A DNA stretch of 64,000 bases from Phaeobacter sp. QD34_24 (GCF_028890115.1 NZ_JARCJD010000009.1:99473-163472), one strand, 5' to 3'. Numbered from the stretch's first letter, positions 50,803 to 61,203 are shown. Program-made: numbers and translations. Notes: generated by a model not told the origin, from the sequence alone.

Positions 50803-52620
50803 ATGAGACGCAATCCCACCACCATCGGCAGCATCTCCGCCGAAGAGCGGCGTTCCAGCCTGCGCACCCTGCGCAAGGTCACCCCCTACCTATGGCCCAG
50901 CGGCAAGACGGGCGTGAAAACCCGCGTCGTGGTGGCGCTTGCGGTGCTGGTGCTGGCCAAACTGGTCGCGGTCTACACCCCTGTCCTTTACAAGGGGGCA
51001 GTGGATGCGCTGGCGGGTGACGGTGTGTCGCCGCTGGCCTTGGGGGCGGTGGGGCTGACCGTGGCCTATGGCGTGGCGCGGGTTCTGACCATCGGCTTTC
51101 AACAGCTGCGCGATGCGGTCTTTGCTCCGGTGGCACAAGGGGCCTTGCGCTCCCTTGCGCTGGAGACCTTCCGTCATATCCATCACCTGTCGATGCGCTA
51201 TCACATCACCCGCAAGACCGGCGGCCTGTCGCGGATCATCGAGCGGGGCGTCAAGGGGGTCGAGTTCCTCCTGCGCTTCTTGCTGTTCTCGATCGGGCCA
51301 TTGGTGCTGGAACTGGCGCTGGTGGCCGTCATCCTGACGGTTCTCTTTGATGCGCGCTATCTGCTGGCGGTGGGGGTGACCATCGGGCTTTATGTCTGGT
51401 TCACCCTCGCGGTGACCGAATGGCGGGTGAAGCTGCGGCGCGAGATGAACACCCAGGATACCGACGCCAATCAAAAGGCGATCGACAGCCTGCTGAACTT
51501 TGAAACCGTGAAATACTTCGGTGCCGAAGAGCGCGAGGCCGCGCGTTACGATGTTGCCATGCGTGCCTATGCCCAAGCCGCGCTGAAGACGGCCTATTCG
51601 CTGGCCTTCCTGAACTTTGGCCAGAGCCTGATCATCACCGCCGGTCTGGTCGCAGTCATGGTCATGGCCGCCATTGGCGTGCAGGACGGCAGCCTCAGCG
51701 TTGGCGATTTTGTCATGGTCAACGCCTATATGATCCAGATTACCGTGCCCTTGAACTTCCTTGGGTCGGTCTACCGTGAAATCCGCCAGAGCCTGGTGGA
51801 CATGGGAGAGATGTTCGATCTGCTGGAGCAGCCCGCCGACGTGACCGACCGCCCAGGCGCGCAGGATCTGAAGGTCAGCGCAGGGCATATCCAGCTCAAA
51901 GATCTGCGCTTTGGCTATGATCCGGCGCGGGAAATCCTGAAGGGGATCACCCTGGATGCACAGCCCGGGCAGACCGTTGCCATTGTCGGCTCTACCGGGT
52001 CGGGGAAATCCACCATCGGGCGGTTGTTGTTCCGCTTCTATGACGTCACCAGCGGCGCGCTGATGATCGACGGGCAGGACGTGCGGGATGTGACCCAGGC
52101 CAGCCTGCATGCGGCGATCGGCGTGGTGCCGCAGGATACGGTGCTGTTCAACGACACCATCCGCTACAACATTGCCTACGGGCGCGACGCGGCAACCCAG
52201 GAAGAGGTCGAGGAGGCCGCGCGCGCCGCGCAGATCCATGATTTCATCCTCAGCCTTCCCGAGGGCTATGACACCCAGGTGGGAGAGCGGGGGCTGAAAC
52301 TCTCGGGCGGTGAAAAGCAGCGGGTCGGCATCGCCCGCACCCTGTTGAAGGACCCTCCGATCCTCTTGCTGGACGAGGCCACCTCGGCGCTGGATACCGA
52401 TACCGAACGCGAGATCAAGGAGGCCCTGGCGCGGGCCGGGCAGGGGCGCACCGTGATCACCATCGCGCATCGCCTGTCCACCGTGGCCGAAGCCGATCAG
52501 ATCGTGGTCCTGGAACAGGGCGAAATCTGCGAAGCGGGCACTCATGAGGAGCTGTTGCGCAACCAGGGCCGGTATGCCCACCTGTGGCAGGGGCAGCAGG
52601 CGGAACAGAACCTGGCCTAG
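50803..52620 (+). CDS. Atm1-type ABC exporter, fused permease and ATPase
   Basis: The protein has 605 residues. The N-terminal half has six membrane helices, with RYHITRKTGGLSRIIERGVKGVEFLLRFLLFSIGP and NTQDTDANQKAIDSLLNFETVKYFGAEERE, which are the glutathione-binding-type signatures of the Atm1/HMT1 group. The ATPase half has Walker A GSTGSGKST, signature LSGGEKQR and Walker B ILLLDEATSALD. Bacterial Atm1 homologues export glutathione conjugates or metal-thiol complexes. It stands alone with a terminator upstream. The next gene starts 38 bases after it and may be co-transcribed. Confidence 0.92.
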   Translation: MRRNPTTIGSISAEERRSSLRTLRKVTPYLWPSGKTGVKTRVVVALAVLVLAKLVAVYTPVLYKGAVDALAGDGVSPLALGAVGLTVAYGVARVLTIGFQQLRDAVFAPVAQGALRSLALETFRHIHHLSMRYHITRKTGGLSRIIERGVKGVEFLLRFLLFSIGPLVLELALVAVILTVLFDARYLLAVGVTIGLYVWFTLAVTEWRVKLRREMNTQDTDANQKAIDSLLNFETVKYFGAEEREAARYDVAMRAYAQAALKTAYSLAFLNFGQSLIITAGLVAVMVMAAIGVQDGSLSVGDFVMVNAYMIQITVPLNFLGSVYREIRQSLVDMGEMFDLLEQPADVTDRPGAQDLKVSAGHIQLKDLRFGYDPAREILKGITLDAQPGQTVAIVGSTGSGKSTIGRLLFRFYDVTSGALMIDGQDVRDVTQASLHAAIGVVPQDTVLFNDTIRYNIAYGRDAATQEEVEEAARAAQIHDFILSLPEGYDTQVGERGLKLSGGEKQRVGIARTLLKDPPILLLDEATSALDTDTEREIKEALARAGQGRTVITIAHRLSTVAEADQIVVLEQGEICEAGTHEELLRNQGRYAHLWQGQQAEQNLA

Positions 52621-52657
52621 GGCGCGGAGGCCGGGATAGCCCAGGGGAGGCAGCGAC

Positions 52658-53731
52658 ATGGATCTGAATGCGGCGCTCTACCTGCTGGCCTGTTTGGTGC
52701 CGCTATTGACCGTGCCGCCGCTCTTGCGGCACGAGGCCTGGTGGGTGCGAGGATTTGAGTTTCCCGCTGTGCAGATCGCAAGTCTCACCTTTGTCGTGCT
52801 GCTGCTGTTCATTTGGGGCATTGGCTGGCAGACAGGTTGGGACAGGGCGGTGATCCTGGCTCTGGCGGTCAGCCTCGCCATCCAGATGAGGCGCGTTCTG
52901 CCCTATTCCATGCTGTTTCCGCACCAGATCCAGACGGCGCGGCAATCCCGGCCCAAGGATCAGCTGAACCTCCTTGTGGCCAATGTTCTGATGACCAATC
53001 GCGATGCGCGGCCTTTGCTGGACCTTGTCGAAAGACAGGCGCCGGATCTGCTGTTGACGCTGGAGACGGACGACTGGTGGCAGCAGCAGCTTGCGGGGAT
53101 CGAGGAGAGCTATCCGTTCGTCGTGAAATGCCCCTTGGACAATCTTTACGGCATGCATCTTTATTCCCGGCTGGAACTGGCCGGGGCGGATATCGCCTAT
53201 CTGGTGGAAGAGGGCGTGCCGTCGATCCATGCCGATGTCATCCTGCGCTCCGGTGCGCGCGTGCGCCTGCATTGCCTGCACCCGGCGCCGCCCAGCCCGA
53301 CGGAAAACGCAACCTCCGCCGAGCGCGACGGGGAGCTGCTGCGCGTGGCGCGGGATGTGGATCCGGGTGCCGGGCCGGTGGTGGTCATGGGCGATCTCAA
53401 CGATGTGGCCTGGTCCCCCTCAACCCGGTTGTTTCAGAAGGTGAGCGGCCTTTTGGATCCGCGCATCGGGCGGGGTCTGTTCAGCACCTTTCACGCGGGC
53501 TATCCGCTGTTGCGCTGGCCTCTGGATCACGTCTTTTGTTCGGGAGACTTCACGCTGGTGCGGATCGCGCGGTTGGCGCACATCGGTTCGGATCATTTCC
53601 CGCTCCAGGTGGTGTTGCAGCACACCCCGGGCGCCCGCGCGTTGCAGCCGGAACCCGAAGCCAGCCCCCAGGAGGCCGAGCGCGCCGAGGAAAAGATCGC
53701 GCAGGTGGGGGCCGGACCAACACCCCTGTAA
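52658..53731 (+). CDS. membrane-anchored endonuclease/exonuclease/phosphatase family protein
   Basis: The protein has 357 residues. The N-terminal 90 residues contain two or three hydrophobic segments (LYLLACLVPLLTVPPLL, IASLTFVVLLLFIWGIGW, AVILALAVSLAI). The rest is an EEP domain with LLVANVLMTNRD, LETDDWW, VVVMGDLNDVAWSPST and GSDHFPLQVVL; the Asn, Asp/Asn pair and Asp-His at the expected places indicate a catalytic enzyme. The family includes nucleases, phosphodiesterases and phospholipases, so the substrate is open. The C-terminus is Glu/Ala-rich. Confidence 0.88.
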   Translation: MDLNAALYLLACLVPLLTVPPLLRHEAWWVRGFEFPAVQIASLTFVVLLLFIWGIGWQTGWDRAVILALAVSLAIQMRRVLPYSMLFPHQIQTARQSRPKDQLNLLVANVLMTNRDARPLLDLVERQAPDLLLTLETDDWWQQQLAGIEESYPFVVKCPLDNLYGMHLYSRLELAGADIAYLVEEGVPSIHADVILRSGARVRLHCLHPAPPSPTENATSAERDGELLRVARDVDPGAGPVVVMGDLNDVAWSPSTRLFQKVSGLLDPRIGRGLFSTFHAGYPLLRWPLDHVFCSGDFTLVRIARLAHIGSDHFPLQVVLQHTPGARALQPEPEASPQEAERAEEKIAQVGAGPTPL

Positions 53732-53735
53732 AGAA

Positions 53736-53759
53736 AAGGCCCCACCGTGGCGGGGCCTT
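53736..53759. terminator. bidirectional terminator between EEP-family and RND genes
   Basis: AAGGCCCC at 53736-53743 pairs with GGGGCCTT at 53752-53759 around an 8-base loop, with A-rich sequence on the left and TTG on the right. It lies between convergent genes and can act in both directions. Confidence 0.75.
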
Positions 53760-53780
53760 GTTGAGGATATGGACGCGGAT

Positions 53781-56700
53781 CTATTCAGCGGCCCGCAAGG
53801 GGGCGGTCTGATCCGTGCCGGGAAGGCTCTGTCTCGGCTCCAGAGGCGGCACGCTGTCCCACAACAGTTCGGTGGTTGGCAGCTTGCGGGCCTTTCTGGC
53901 CAGACGCATGTCTTTCGCGATCCGGCTGGAGCGACCCCCCGTGAGACGCGCCAGCAGGCGGCCCATCCAGGACATATAGGTCGAAAGCCACACTCGGATC
54001 GACAAGAGCGAGGGTGTCACCACAAGGGTCAGCACGGTTGCAATGCCAAGGCCAAAGACCACGGCGGTGGCAAGCTGCTTCCACCACAGGGCGGTGGGGC
54101 TGTCGATGGAATAGCCGCCGTTGATGAAATCGAGGCTGATGCCGAACATCATCGGCGCCAGGCCTGCCATGGTGGTGACCGTGGTCAAGAGCACCGGGCG
54201 GATGCGCGCCTCGGCGGTGCGGATGATCGCCTCGATCCGGGGCATGTGCTGGCTGAACTCCTGATAGGTGTCGATCAGCACGATATTGTTGTTCACCACG
54301 ATCCCCGCCAAGGCCACGATGCCGGTGCCGGTCATGATGATCGAAAACGGCTGCTGCATCACCAGCATGCCGATCAGCACGCCCGTGGTGGAGAGAACCA
54401 CCGCCAAAAGCACCAGCACCGAGTTGTAGAAGGAATTGAACTGAGCCAGCAGGATCACGAACATCAGCCCCAGGGCCCCGGCGAATGCCTTGGACAGGAA
54501 AGCACCGCTTTCCTCTTGTTCCTCCTGGTCACCGGTCCATTCCCAGGTGATGGTGCCGGGGAAGGGGCTCTCGTTTTCCAGCCAGGTGGTCAGTACCGCA
54601 ATACGCTCGTTGGCATTGATCGGTACGATCCGACCTCCGTCGTCCAGTGCGGCCTGCACTGCCTCCACAGTCACGGCCTCGTCAACGGCAAAGAGGGTGA
54701 ACTGCTTGCCATTCGGGGCGGTACTCTCACCCGTGGCACCTTCCGGCACGGATTTGATATGTGCCAGGGTTTTGTCTTTACCCGTTTCGGGATCGGCAAT
54801 CACCACCTTGTTGAGGCCCGGCTCCACATCCGCCTTCACATCGTAATAGCGCTGCTGTTGCACGCGGGTGATCTGGGCGAGTTTGGGCACCGGCTTGCGG
54901 GTGATGAAATTGCTGAGCGGCACCAGGCCATCTGCGGTGCGCACCTTGAGCGTGTCCAGCGTTGACAGGACGCGGTCCTCGTCGGGCAGGCGCACGCGGA
55001 TCTCGATCTCCTCGTCGGAACTATCGACCCGCATGGTGTCCAGAAGGATGCCGCGCGTCACCAGCTGCACCATGGCGCCCACGGTGGCCACATCGGCGCC
55101 GTAGCGGCCGGCCTTTTCCACATCCACATCGATCTGCCAGTCGATGCCGGGCAGGGGCAGGGTGTCTTCCACCAGCGTGAGGCCGGGCATGGCATTAAAA
55201 TGCGCCCGCGCGGTTTCGGTGGCGGCTGTCAGATCCTCCCAGCCGTCGCCCTTGATGCGCAGGTGGATGGGTTTGCCCGATCCGGGACCCTGCTCCAGCG
55301 CGCTCAATTCGGTGATGAAGCCGGGAAGCTTGTCCAATTCGGCGCTGAGTTCATCCAGCACCGTGTTGCCGTCAAAGGCGGTGGCGGTGACCTCACGCGT
55401 CAAGAGGCCGAAGAACCAAGTCTCGGTCTGCTTGGGGCGGTCTTCCCAGGGGATGATCTCGAACTGGACCTGGCCGACGGTGTCCTGCGGCTTCTGCCCG
55501 CCGCCGGGGCCGCCGGTGTCCAATCCGCCTTCACCGGCGAAGGAGAAGACATTGACTACCGCCGGATGCGCCTTGATGACCTCTTCGGCCTGGCGCACCA
55601 TCTCGTCCTTCTCATGCAGCGAGATATTGCCCCGCGCCCGCACATAGGCCGTGGCCTGCTCGGGTTCGGAGGCCACGAAGAATTCAACGCCGAGGTTGTT
55701 TTCGCCAAAGGTCTTGAACACCGTCGCGATGCAAAAGGCGACCGCCACCACGGTTACCAGCGGCATGATCGGATTGCCCGCGATGAACTTGATGAAATAG
55801 CCAAAGGGCGTGTGGCGGTAGCCTGCGGAGACCGATTTCGGCTTGCGCTGGATGCTGGTGGCTCCCAGCGTGATCGAGGCGGCAAAGGCCGACAGCACAA
55901 AAACCAGCGCGCCAAAGGTGGCTGTCAACGCGCCCGGCATGGTGTCGGCGGCAGCCTCCGGCAACAGGTAGGCCGGGTTCAGCATCTGCATCAGACCGGC
56001 GAACATGCCCCAGATCGCGGGCGGCACCAGAAGGGCACGCAGCCACCAGGGCAGCACCGCACGCAGACCTTTGGAGGTGCCGTCAAACACGCGGCTGATA
56101 CGCCCCGAAACGCCGCCCATCACCGGCAGGTAGACCAGCGCCACCACCAATGATGCGGACAAGACGAAGATCAGCGTCACCGGCAGCATGCCCATGAATT
56201 CACCCGGGACACCCGGCCAGAACAGCATCGGCAGGAAGGCGCAGAGTGTGGTCGCGGTCGATGACACCACCGGCCAGAACATCCGCTGCGCGGCTTCGAC
56301 ATAGGCGTGCATCGGGCCGGAGCCTTCACTGATCCGCTTGTCGGCATATTCCACCACCACGATGGCGCCATCCACCAGCATGCCCACGGCCAGGATCAAA
56401 CCGAACATGACGATGTTGGAGACGGAAATCCCCATCAGAGCCAGAAGCGCAAAGCAGAGCAGGAAGGATGTCGGGATGGCAAAGCCCACCAGCAAGGCGG
56501 CGCGGCTGCCAAGCGAGGACAGCACCACGATCATCACCAGCGCAATCGCGGTCAGCACGGAACCTTCCAGCTGGCTCACCATGGATCCCACCACGCGGCT
56601 CTGGTCGTTGGAGGTGCCAAGCGAGATCGCCGCGCGCAGTTCCGGCGGCCATTTCGCCTGGGCCTGCGCCAGGGTCGCCTTCACCTCGTCGACGGTGTCG

Positions 56701-57575
56701 ATCAGGTTGTACCCTTTGCGTTTCACCACCTGCAGGGCGACGGTATCCTCGCCATCAAAGCGCGCGGTGCCTTCGCGATCCTCGAAGGTGTAGTTGATCT
56801 CGGCCAGCTCGCCGAGCTTAACCACCCGGTCGCCGTTGGTCTTGATCGGCAGGGCGTAGATATCGCGCACATCGTCAAAGGAGGACGGGATCTTGATCGA
56901 GAAGGTGCCCTGTTCGGTCTCCACCTCACCGGCGGCGATCAGCTGGTTGTTATTCTGCACCACGTTGATCAGCTCGATCGCGGTGACGTTGTAGGATTCC
57001 AGCCGCAGGGGATCGATCACCACCTCGACCATCTCGTCCCGGTTGCCCGCGATGGGCGCCTCAAGCACCGAATCCAGCGCCTCGATATCGTCCTGCAGCC
57101 GCTTGGCGATACGGGCCATGGTGCGTTCCGGCACATCGCCGGTGAGATTCACGATGACGATGGGGAATTCGGAAAAGTTGATCTCGTTGATCACATATTG
57201 TTCGGCGCCATCGGGAAAATCCGCCTGGGCCGTGTTCATCGCATCGCGCACATCGGCGATGGTGGCGCTCTTGTTCCAGCCAAAATCGAATTCCAGCAGC
57301 ACCCCGGCATAGTTCTCCGCCGCGGTGGAGCTCATCTCCTTCAGCCCGTCGAGATCGACCAGCTCGGATTCCATCGGTTTGATCAGCAGGCTTTCGCTGT
57401 CTTCGGCGGAAATGCCGGGAAACTGCACGGAGACATGCAGCATCGGGATGTCGATATCCGGCTCGCCCTCTTTCGGCAGGCTCACATAGGCGAACCCGCC
57501 CACAAGGAGCGAGATCACGATGAAGGCGAGAATCATGCGGGCGCGGTCAGCCGCCCAGGAGACGACGCCGATCAT
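53781..57575 (-). CDS. RND efflux pump inner-membrane subunit (AcrB-like)
   Basis: The protein has 1264 residues, about 200 longer than typical AcrB. It starts with the first membrane helix (MILAFIVISLLVGGFAYVSL) and the porter-domain sequence PDIDIPMLHVSVQFPG. GLILAVGMLVDGAIVVVEYADKRI is the conserved fourth-helix region with the proton-relay Asp. There are 12 predicted helices in two repeats. In the second half, GIVALAGIVVNNNIVLIDTYQEF, then TRIEAIIRTAEARIRPVLLTT-like sequence, is conserved. The substrate range is unknown. Its ATG overlaps the stop of the membrane fusion gene by 4 bases, so the two are one unit. No outer-membrane factor is present in the window. Confidence 0.95.
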   Translation of the reverse strand: MIGVVSWAADRARMILAFIVISLLVGGFAYVSLPKEGEPDIDIPMLHVSVQFPGISAEDSESLLIKPMESELVDLDGLKEMSSTAAENYAGVLLEFDFGWNKSATIADVRDAMNTAQADFPDGAEQYVINEINFSEFPIVIVNLTGDVPERTMARIAKRLQDDIEALDSVLEAPIAGNRDEMVEVVIDPLRLESYNVTAIELINVVQNNNQLIAAGEVETEQGTFSIKIPSSFDDVRDIYALPIKTNGDRVVKLGELAEINYTFEDREGTARFDGEDTVALQVVKRKGYNLIDTVDEVKATLAQAQAKWPPELRAAISLGTSNDQSRVVGSMVSQLEGSVLTAIALVMIVVLSSLGSRAALLVGFAIPTSFLLCFALLALMGISVSNIVMFGLILAVGMLVDGAIVVVEYADKRISEGSGPMHAYVEAAQRMFWPVVSSTATTLCAFLPMLFWPGVPGEFMGMLPVTLIFVLSASLVVALVYLPVMGGVSGRISRVFDGTSKGLRAVLPWWLRALLVPPAIWGMFAGLMQMLNPAYLLPEAAADTMPGALTATFGALVFVLSAFAASITLGATSIQRKPKSVSAGYRHTPFGYFIKFIAGNPIMPLVTVVAVAFCIATVFKTFGENNLGVEFFVASEPEQATAYVRARGNISLHEKDEMVRQAEEVIKAHPAVVNVFSFAGEGGLDTGGPGGGQKPQDTVGQVQFEIIPWEDRPKQTETWFFGLLTREVTATAFDGNTVLDELSAELDKLPGFITELSALEQGPGSGKPIHLRIKGDGWEDLTAATETARAHFNAMPGLTLVEDTLPLPGIDWQIDVDVEKAGRYGADVATVGAMVQLVTRGILLDTMRVDSSDEEIEIRVRLPDEDRVLSTLDTLKVRTADGLVPLSNFITRKPVPKLAQITRVQQQRYYDVKADVEPGLNKVVIADPETGKDKTLAHIKSVPEGATGESTAPNGKQFTLFAVDEAVTVEAVQAALDDGGRIVPINANERIAVLTTWLENESPFPGTITWEWTGDQEEQEESGAFLSKAFAGALGLMFVILLAQFNSFYNSVLVLLAVVLSTTGVLIGMLVMQQPFSIIMTGTGIVALAGIVVNNNIVLIDTYQEFSQHMPRIEAIIRTAEARIRPVLLTTVTTMAGLAPMMFGISLDFINGGYSIDSPTALWWKQLATAVVFGLGIATVLTLVVTPSLLSIRVWLSTYMSWMGRLLARLTGGRSSRIAKDMRLARKARKLPTTELLWDSVPPLEPRQSLPGTDQTAPLRAAE

Positions 57576-58843
57576 TGGCTGGCCTCCCGGTAGGTGGGCC
57601 GTACCGGCACACCATCTGTGACGAAGTCCTGACCGACAACGATCACATCGGCCTCATCCGGCAGGCCACCAACCCAGATCCCGTCAGAGGTGTCCCGCAG
57701 GACATCGACACGTTCGAAACCGGCAGAGTGGTCGGCGCGCACAAGGCGCACGCCCAGACGGCCCTCATTGTCCAACGTCAGCGCCGATTGCGGCAGCTTG
57801 TGTGCCTTGCGGCCTTCGGCAGCGATGGCGATATCGGCGGTCTGGCCGTCGCGGATGCGCAGATCGGTGTTGTCGACGGCGATTTCGACCTCAAAGGTGC
57901 GGGTGTTGGGGTCGGCAGAGCGGCTGACGAAGGTTACAGTCCCTTGAACGCGCATGCCGTTGGCCAGTTCCGCTCCGGCCAGTGCGCCGACCTCGATCCG
58001 GTTGACCTCGGTTTCCGGCACGTAGCCCACCACTTTGATCGTATCCAGCTGGATCACCGTCGCACAGAGGCTGCCGGGCTGCATCAGGCTGCCGATCTCG
58101 GCGGTGTCGCTTTCCAGCAGCCCGTCAAAGGGAGCGGTGATCCGCAGGCGCTGGATTTCCTTTTCGGTGGAGGCGACGGCGGCCGCGGCCGATTCAATGC
58201 CCGCACGGGAGGTTTCCAGCCCGCCCTCTGCGGTGGCAATGCCTGCCACGGCAGAGCGTTCGGCGGCCCGCGCAGCGGCCAGGCGGGTTTCGGAGGCATA
58301 GCCATCGACCGAGAGCTTCTCGGCGGCGGTCAGGTTGATCTGGGCTTCGCGCAGCCGCGCCTTGGCCTCTTCCAGCCGGGCTGCGGCTTCCGGCGCCTGG
58401 GCGCGCGCCTCGATCAGCCGCGCCTGGGCTTCCTGGTGGGCGGCATGGCGCGTGCCAGCGTCCAATTCGCACAACAGGTCGCCAGTCTTCACGTGATGAC
58501 CTTTGCGCAGCGGTTCGGAAATGATGGTCGAAGAGGTCTCGGCGCGTACCTCGACCTGACGGGCGGCTCTGGTCTGCCCGCGCAGGATCACAGCACTGTC
58601 AAGCGGGCGCGCCTGGCTGCGCAGGACGACGACGCCGATGCGGTTGTCCTGTGTCTCGGCGGCAGCCTCGGGCGAAGACGGATCAGCCGCGGGCGTTTCG
58701 GCCTTTTTGTCGGCATCACCTGTGGAAATGGTCTCGGCCTGGGCCTCGCCTCGGGCGAAGGCAAACAGATCTTCCCTTTGGAATACAAGGAAATAAAGCC
58801 CAACACTTACCGCAACGGCTGTCAGGAGGGGTATCAAACGCAT
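57572..58843 (-). CDS. RND efflux membrane fusion protein (AcrA-like)
   Basis: The protein has 423 residues. It begins with a membrane segment (LIPLLTAVAVSVGLYFLVF) and an acidic spacer. The order then is a beta strand with VEVRAETSSTIISEPLRKGHHVKTGDLLCELD (biotinyl-lipoyl-like half), a long coiled-coil hairpin of about 100 residues, the second lipoyl half RLRITAPFDGLLES, and a beta-barrel region with VVGYVPETEVNRIEVG. This is the layout of periplasmic adaptors. It couples the AcrB-like pump to an outer-membrane channel encoded elsewhere. Confidence 0.94.
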   Translation of the reverse strand: MRLIPLLTAVAVSVGLYFLVFQREDLFAFARGEAQAETISTGDADKKAETPAADPSSPEAAAETQDNRIGVVVLRSQARPLDSAVILRGQTRAARQVEVRAETSSTIISEPLRKGHHVKTGDLLCELDAGTRHAAHQEAQARLIEARAQAPEAAARLEEAKARLREAQINLTAAEKLSVDGYASETRLAAARAAERSAVAGIATAEGGLETSRAGIESAAAAVASTEKEIQRLRITAPFDGLLESDTAEIGSLMQPGSLCATVIQLDTIKVVGYVPETEVNRIEVGALAGAELANGMRVQGTVTFVSRSADPNTRTFEVEIAVDNTDLRIRDGQTADIAIAAEGRKAHKLPQSALTLDNEGRLGVRLVRADHSAGFERVDVLRDTSDGIWVGGLPDEADVIVVGQDFVTDGVPVRPTYREASQ

Positions 58844-58953
58844 TTCGGGCCTTTCTCAAAGCAACGATCAATCTCCGGCCAAAGCCGGGCTTTTCAAGAG
58901 GGTTCCGCCAGACACCCGTGGGAAGTCATAGTATTCATGTAGGCATTGTCCAC

Positions 58954-58973
58954 ACTAAACAAAGCAGTTCAGT
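58954..58973. promoter_or_regulatory. candidate operator upstream of the RND operon
   Basis: ACTAAAC at 58954-58960 and GTTCAGT at 58967-58973 form an inverted repeat with one mismatch and a 6-base spacer, about 110 bases before the AcrA-like start. The surrounding 58930-59000 region is AT-rich and must contain the promoter for the efflux genes. A 7-6-7 arrangement is common in TetR-family operators of RND pumps. No regulator gene is adjacent, so the assignment is inference. The remaining part of the 270-base gap, up to 59113, shows nothing clear beyond the leader of the TPR gene. Confidence 0.4.
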
Positions 58974-59113
58974 TCATATTTTTTCGGTTTTTCCCCGACT
59001 TGCTGCGTCGATGATCGCAATTGTGGCACTTGGCTTGGCTTTGCCGGCGGGTTAAGAGAGGCATCAAAAGGCCACAACGTCGCGGCAGAGCCGGGCAGAT
59101 CAGGGGTATTTTC

Positions 59114-59788
59114 ATGAGCGATACCGACAGCTTTATCGATGAGGTGACAGAAGAGGTCCGCCGGGACCGGCTGTTCCTTATGCTCAAACGGTATGGTTGG
59201 ATCGGTGGTCTTGCCGTGGTGCTGATCGTCGGCGGTGCAGCCTGGCGCGAGTATAGCAAGGCGCAGGAGCAGGCGGCGGCGCAGGCCTTGGGTGATGCCA
59301 TGCTGGCGGCTCTGGAACCCGATGCAGCGGCCGAACGGGCTTCGGCCCTGGCCTCGGTGGCCGCGGGCAGCGGTGCGGGGGCGGCCCTGGCCAAGATGAT
59401 GCAGGCCGGTGCACTGGCCGAGGCCGATCAGGCCGAGGCGGCGGTTGCCGTTCTCGATCAGATCGCCGCGGATGGCGACCTGCCGCTGATCTACCGGCAT
59501 ACCGCCACCTTCAAATCGTTGGGGCTGCAGGCGGATGTCCTGAGCGTGGACGAGCGTCGCCTGCGCTATGAGGCGCTGGCGCAGCCAGGCGCGCCCCTGT
59601 CGCTGCTGGCCGCTGAACAACTGGCCCTGCTGGATATCGAAGCGGGCGACAGTGCAGCCGCGATCACACGTCTGCGGGCCATCATTGCGGATGCAACGGT
59701 GCGCCAGGACTTGAAAGAACGGGCAACTCAAGTGATTGTGGCTCTTGGTGGAAACCCGGAAGAGGCAGAGGTCGCCTCCGAAGGTTGA
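59114..59788 (+). CDS. membrane-anchored TPR protein, YfgM-like
   Basis: The protein has 224 residues from the ATG at 59114. Residues 1-25 are cytosolic and charged (FIDEVTEEVRRDRLFLMLKRYG), then one membrane helix follows (WIGGLAVVLIVGGAAW). The remaining Ala-rich helical hairpins look like degenerate TPRs. The same domain order occurs in Escherichia coli YfgM, which lies directly upstream of bamB and der, exactly as here. YfgM associates with the Sec translocon and periplasmic chaperones. The gene order is the strongest argument for the call. Confidence 0.85.
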   Translation: MSDTDSFIDEVTEEVRRDRLFLMLKRYGWIGGLAVVLIVGGAAWREYSKAQEQAAAQALGDAMLAALEPDAAAERASALASVAAGSGAGAALAKMMQAGALAEADQAEAAVAVLDQIAADGDLPLIYRHTATFKSLGLQADVLSVDERRLRYEALAQPGAPLSLLAAEQLALLDIEAGDSAAAITRLRAIIADATVRQDLKERATQVIVALGGNPEEAEVASEG

Positions 59789-59868
59789 GACCGGAAGGTT
59801 TAGACGGGTCGCGCAGAAGTGGCGCGGTTCAGGATTGTGACTTGCAGGGCAGGGTGCGGGGCAGGGTA

Positions 59869-61203
59869 ATGACGTCAGCTATTTCCATTTCTAGCGCGGG
59901 GGCGCTGGTGAAGGCGCTTGTGTGCAGCACTGCGGTGATCACGCTCTTGTCCGCGTGTTCCGAACCGGAAGTTGTCCTGCAAGGAAAACGCGAAAACATC
60001 CGTGCGGATGCGCCGACGAAGGTTGTCAACCAATCGAGACCGATCTCGCTGCCGAAACAGACAGTCAATGCGGCCTGGGCACAGACCCATGGGCTGCAGG
60101 CGCACAGGGTTGCGCATCCGGCGCTTGGCGCGGCCCCTCAACTGGCGTGGTCGGTATCGATCGGTGAAGGCGACGGTCGCCGTCAGCGGATCACCGCCCG
60201 CCCCGTTGTGGCGGATGGCCGGATCTACACTCTGGACAGCGCAGCGCAGGTGTCTGCGGTGTCCCCGGGTGGGCAGCTCCTGTGGCAGACCGACCTGATC
60301 CCCTCGCGTGAAGGTGGCGGGCAGGCGACCGGTGGCGGCCTCGCCTACGATAAGGGCGTGCTCTATATTTCCTCCGGCTACGGGGTTCTGACCGCGTTGG
60401 AGGCCTCCAGTGGCAAGCAGATCTGGCGCCAGGAACTGGAGGCCACCGGATCCGGCGAACCCATCATCCAGGATGGTCTGGTCTATCTGGTCGCCGGGGA
60501 TGATACCGGCTGGGCGGTCAACGCCTCGGATGGTCGCATCGCCTGGCAGGTGGAAGGCGTCGCCAGCCCCTCGAACGTCCTGGGCGCGCCTGCGCCGGTG
60601 GTTGCCGGGGCCTATGCAATCTTTGCCTTCGGGTCAGGCGATCTGGTCGCCAGTTTCAAGCGCGGCGGCGTGCGGCGCTGGAATGCCTCGGTCGCGGGGC
60701 AGCGGGTTGGCTCCACGCTGGCGCGGATCAGTGATGTGACCGGTGCCCCGGTCGTGGTCGGAAAGCGTGCCTTCGTGGGCAACCATTCGGGCCGCACCGT
60801 TGCCATCGATACCGACACGGGCGAACGGATCTGGACCACCCAGGAAGGCGCCATTGGCCCGGTCTGGCCGGTGGGCGGCAGCCTGTTCCAGCTGAGCGAC
60901 CGCAACCAGCTGCTGCGTCTGGATGCGGCCAGTGGCGACGTGATCTGGGCGGTCGATCTGCCGGGATTCCTGAAGGATAAGCCGGGTAAACGAGGCGCTG
61001 TGGTGGCTCATTATGGCCCCGTTGTTGCCGGTGGGCAGGTCGTGGTTGCCTCCAATGATGGGGTCATCCGGCTGTTCGATCCCCGTGATGGGAGCCTCGC
61101 GCGCAGTGTCGTAGCCCCCGGTGGCGCCACCACGGCGCCGGTGGTTGCGGGCAGCACGCTTTATGTGGTTTCGACCAAGGGCGATCTGCTCGCCTTCCGC
61201 TAA
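59869..61203 (+). CDS. bamB: outer-membrane assembly lipoprotein BamB
   Basis: The protein has 444 residues from the ATG at 59869, with GCAGGG upstream. The N-terminus is a lipoprotein signal with lipobox LLSAC. The body is an eight-bladed beta propeller built of PQQ-like repeats: [74 protein letters not shown], and [19 protein letters not shown]. It is part of the BAM complex that inserts beta-barrel proteins. It sits between the YfgM-like gene and der, a conserved order. Confidence 0.94.
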   Translation: MTSAISISSAGALVKALVCSTAVITLLSACSEPEVVLQGKRENIRADAPTKVVNQSRPISLPKQTVNAAWAQTHGLQAHRVAHPALGAAPQLAWSVSIGEGDGRRQRITARPVVADGRIYTLDSAAQVSAVSPGGQLLWQTDLIPSREGGGQATGGGLAYDKGVLYISSGYGVLTALEASSGKQIWRQELEATGSGEPIIQDGLVYLVAGDDTGWAVNASDGRIAWQVEGVASPSNVLGAPAPVVAGAYAIFAFGSGDLVASFKRGGVRRWNASVAGQRVGSTLARISDVTGAPVVVGKRAFVGNHSGRTVAIDTDTGERIWTTQEGAIGPVWPVGGSLFQLSDRNQLLRLDAASGDVIWAVDLPGFLKDKPGKRGAVVAHYGPVVAGGQVVVASNDGVIRLFDPRDGSLARSVVAPGGATTAPVVAGSTLYVVSTKGDLLAFR

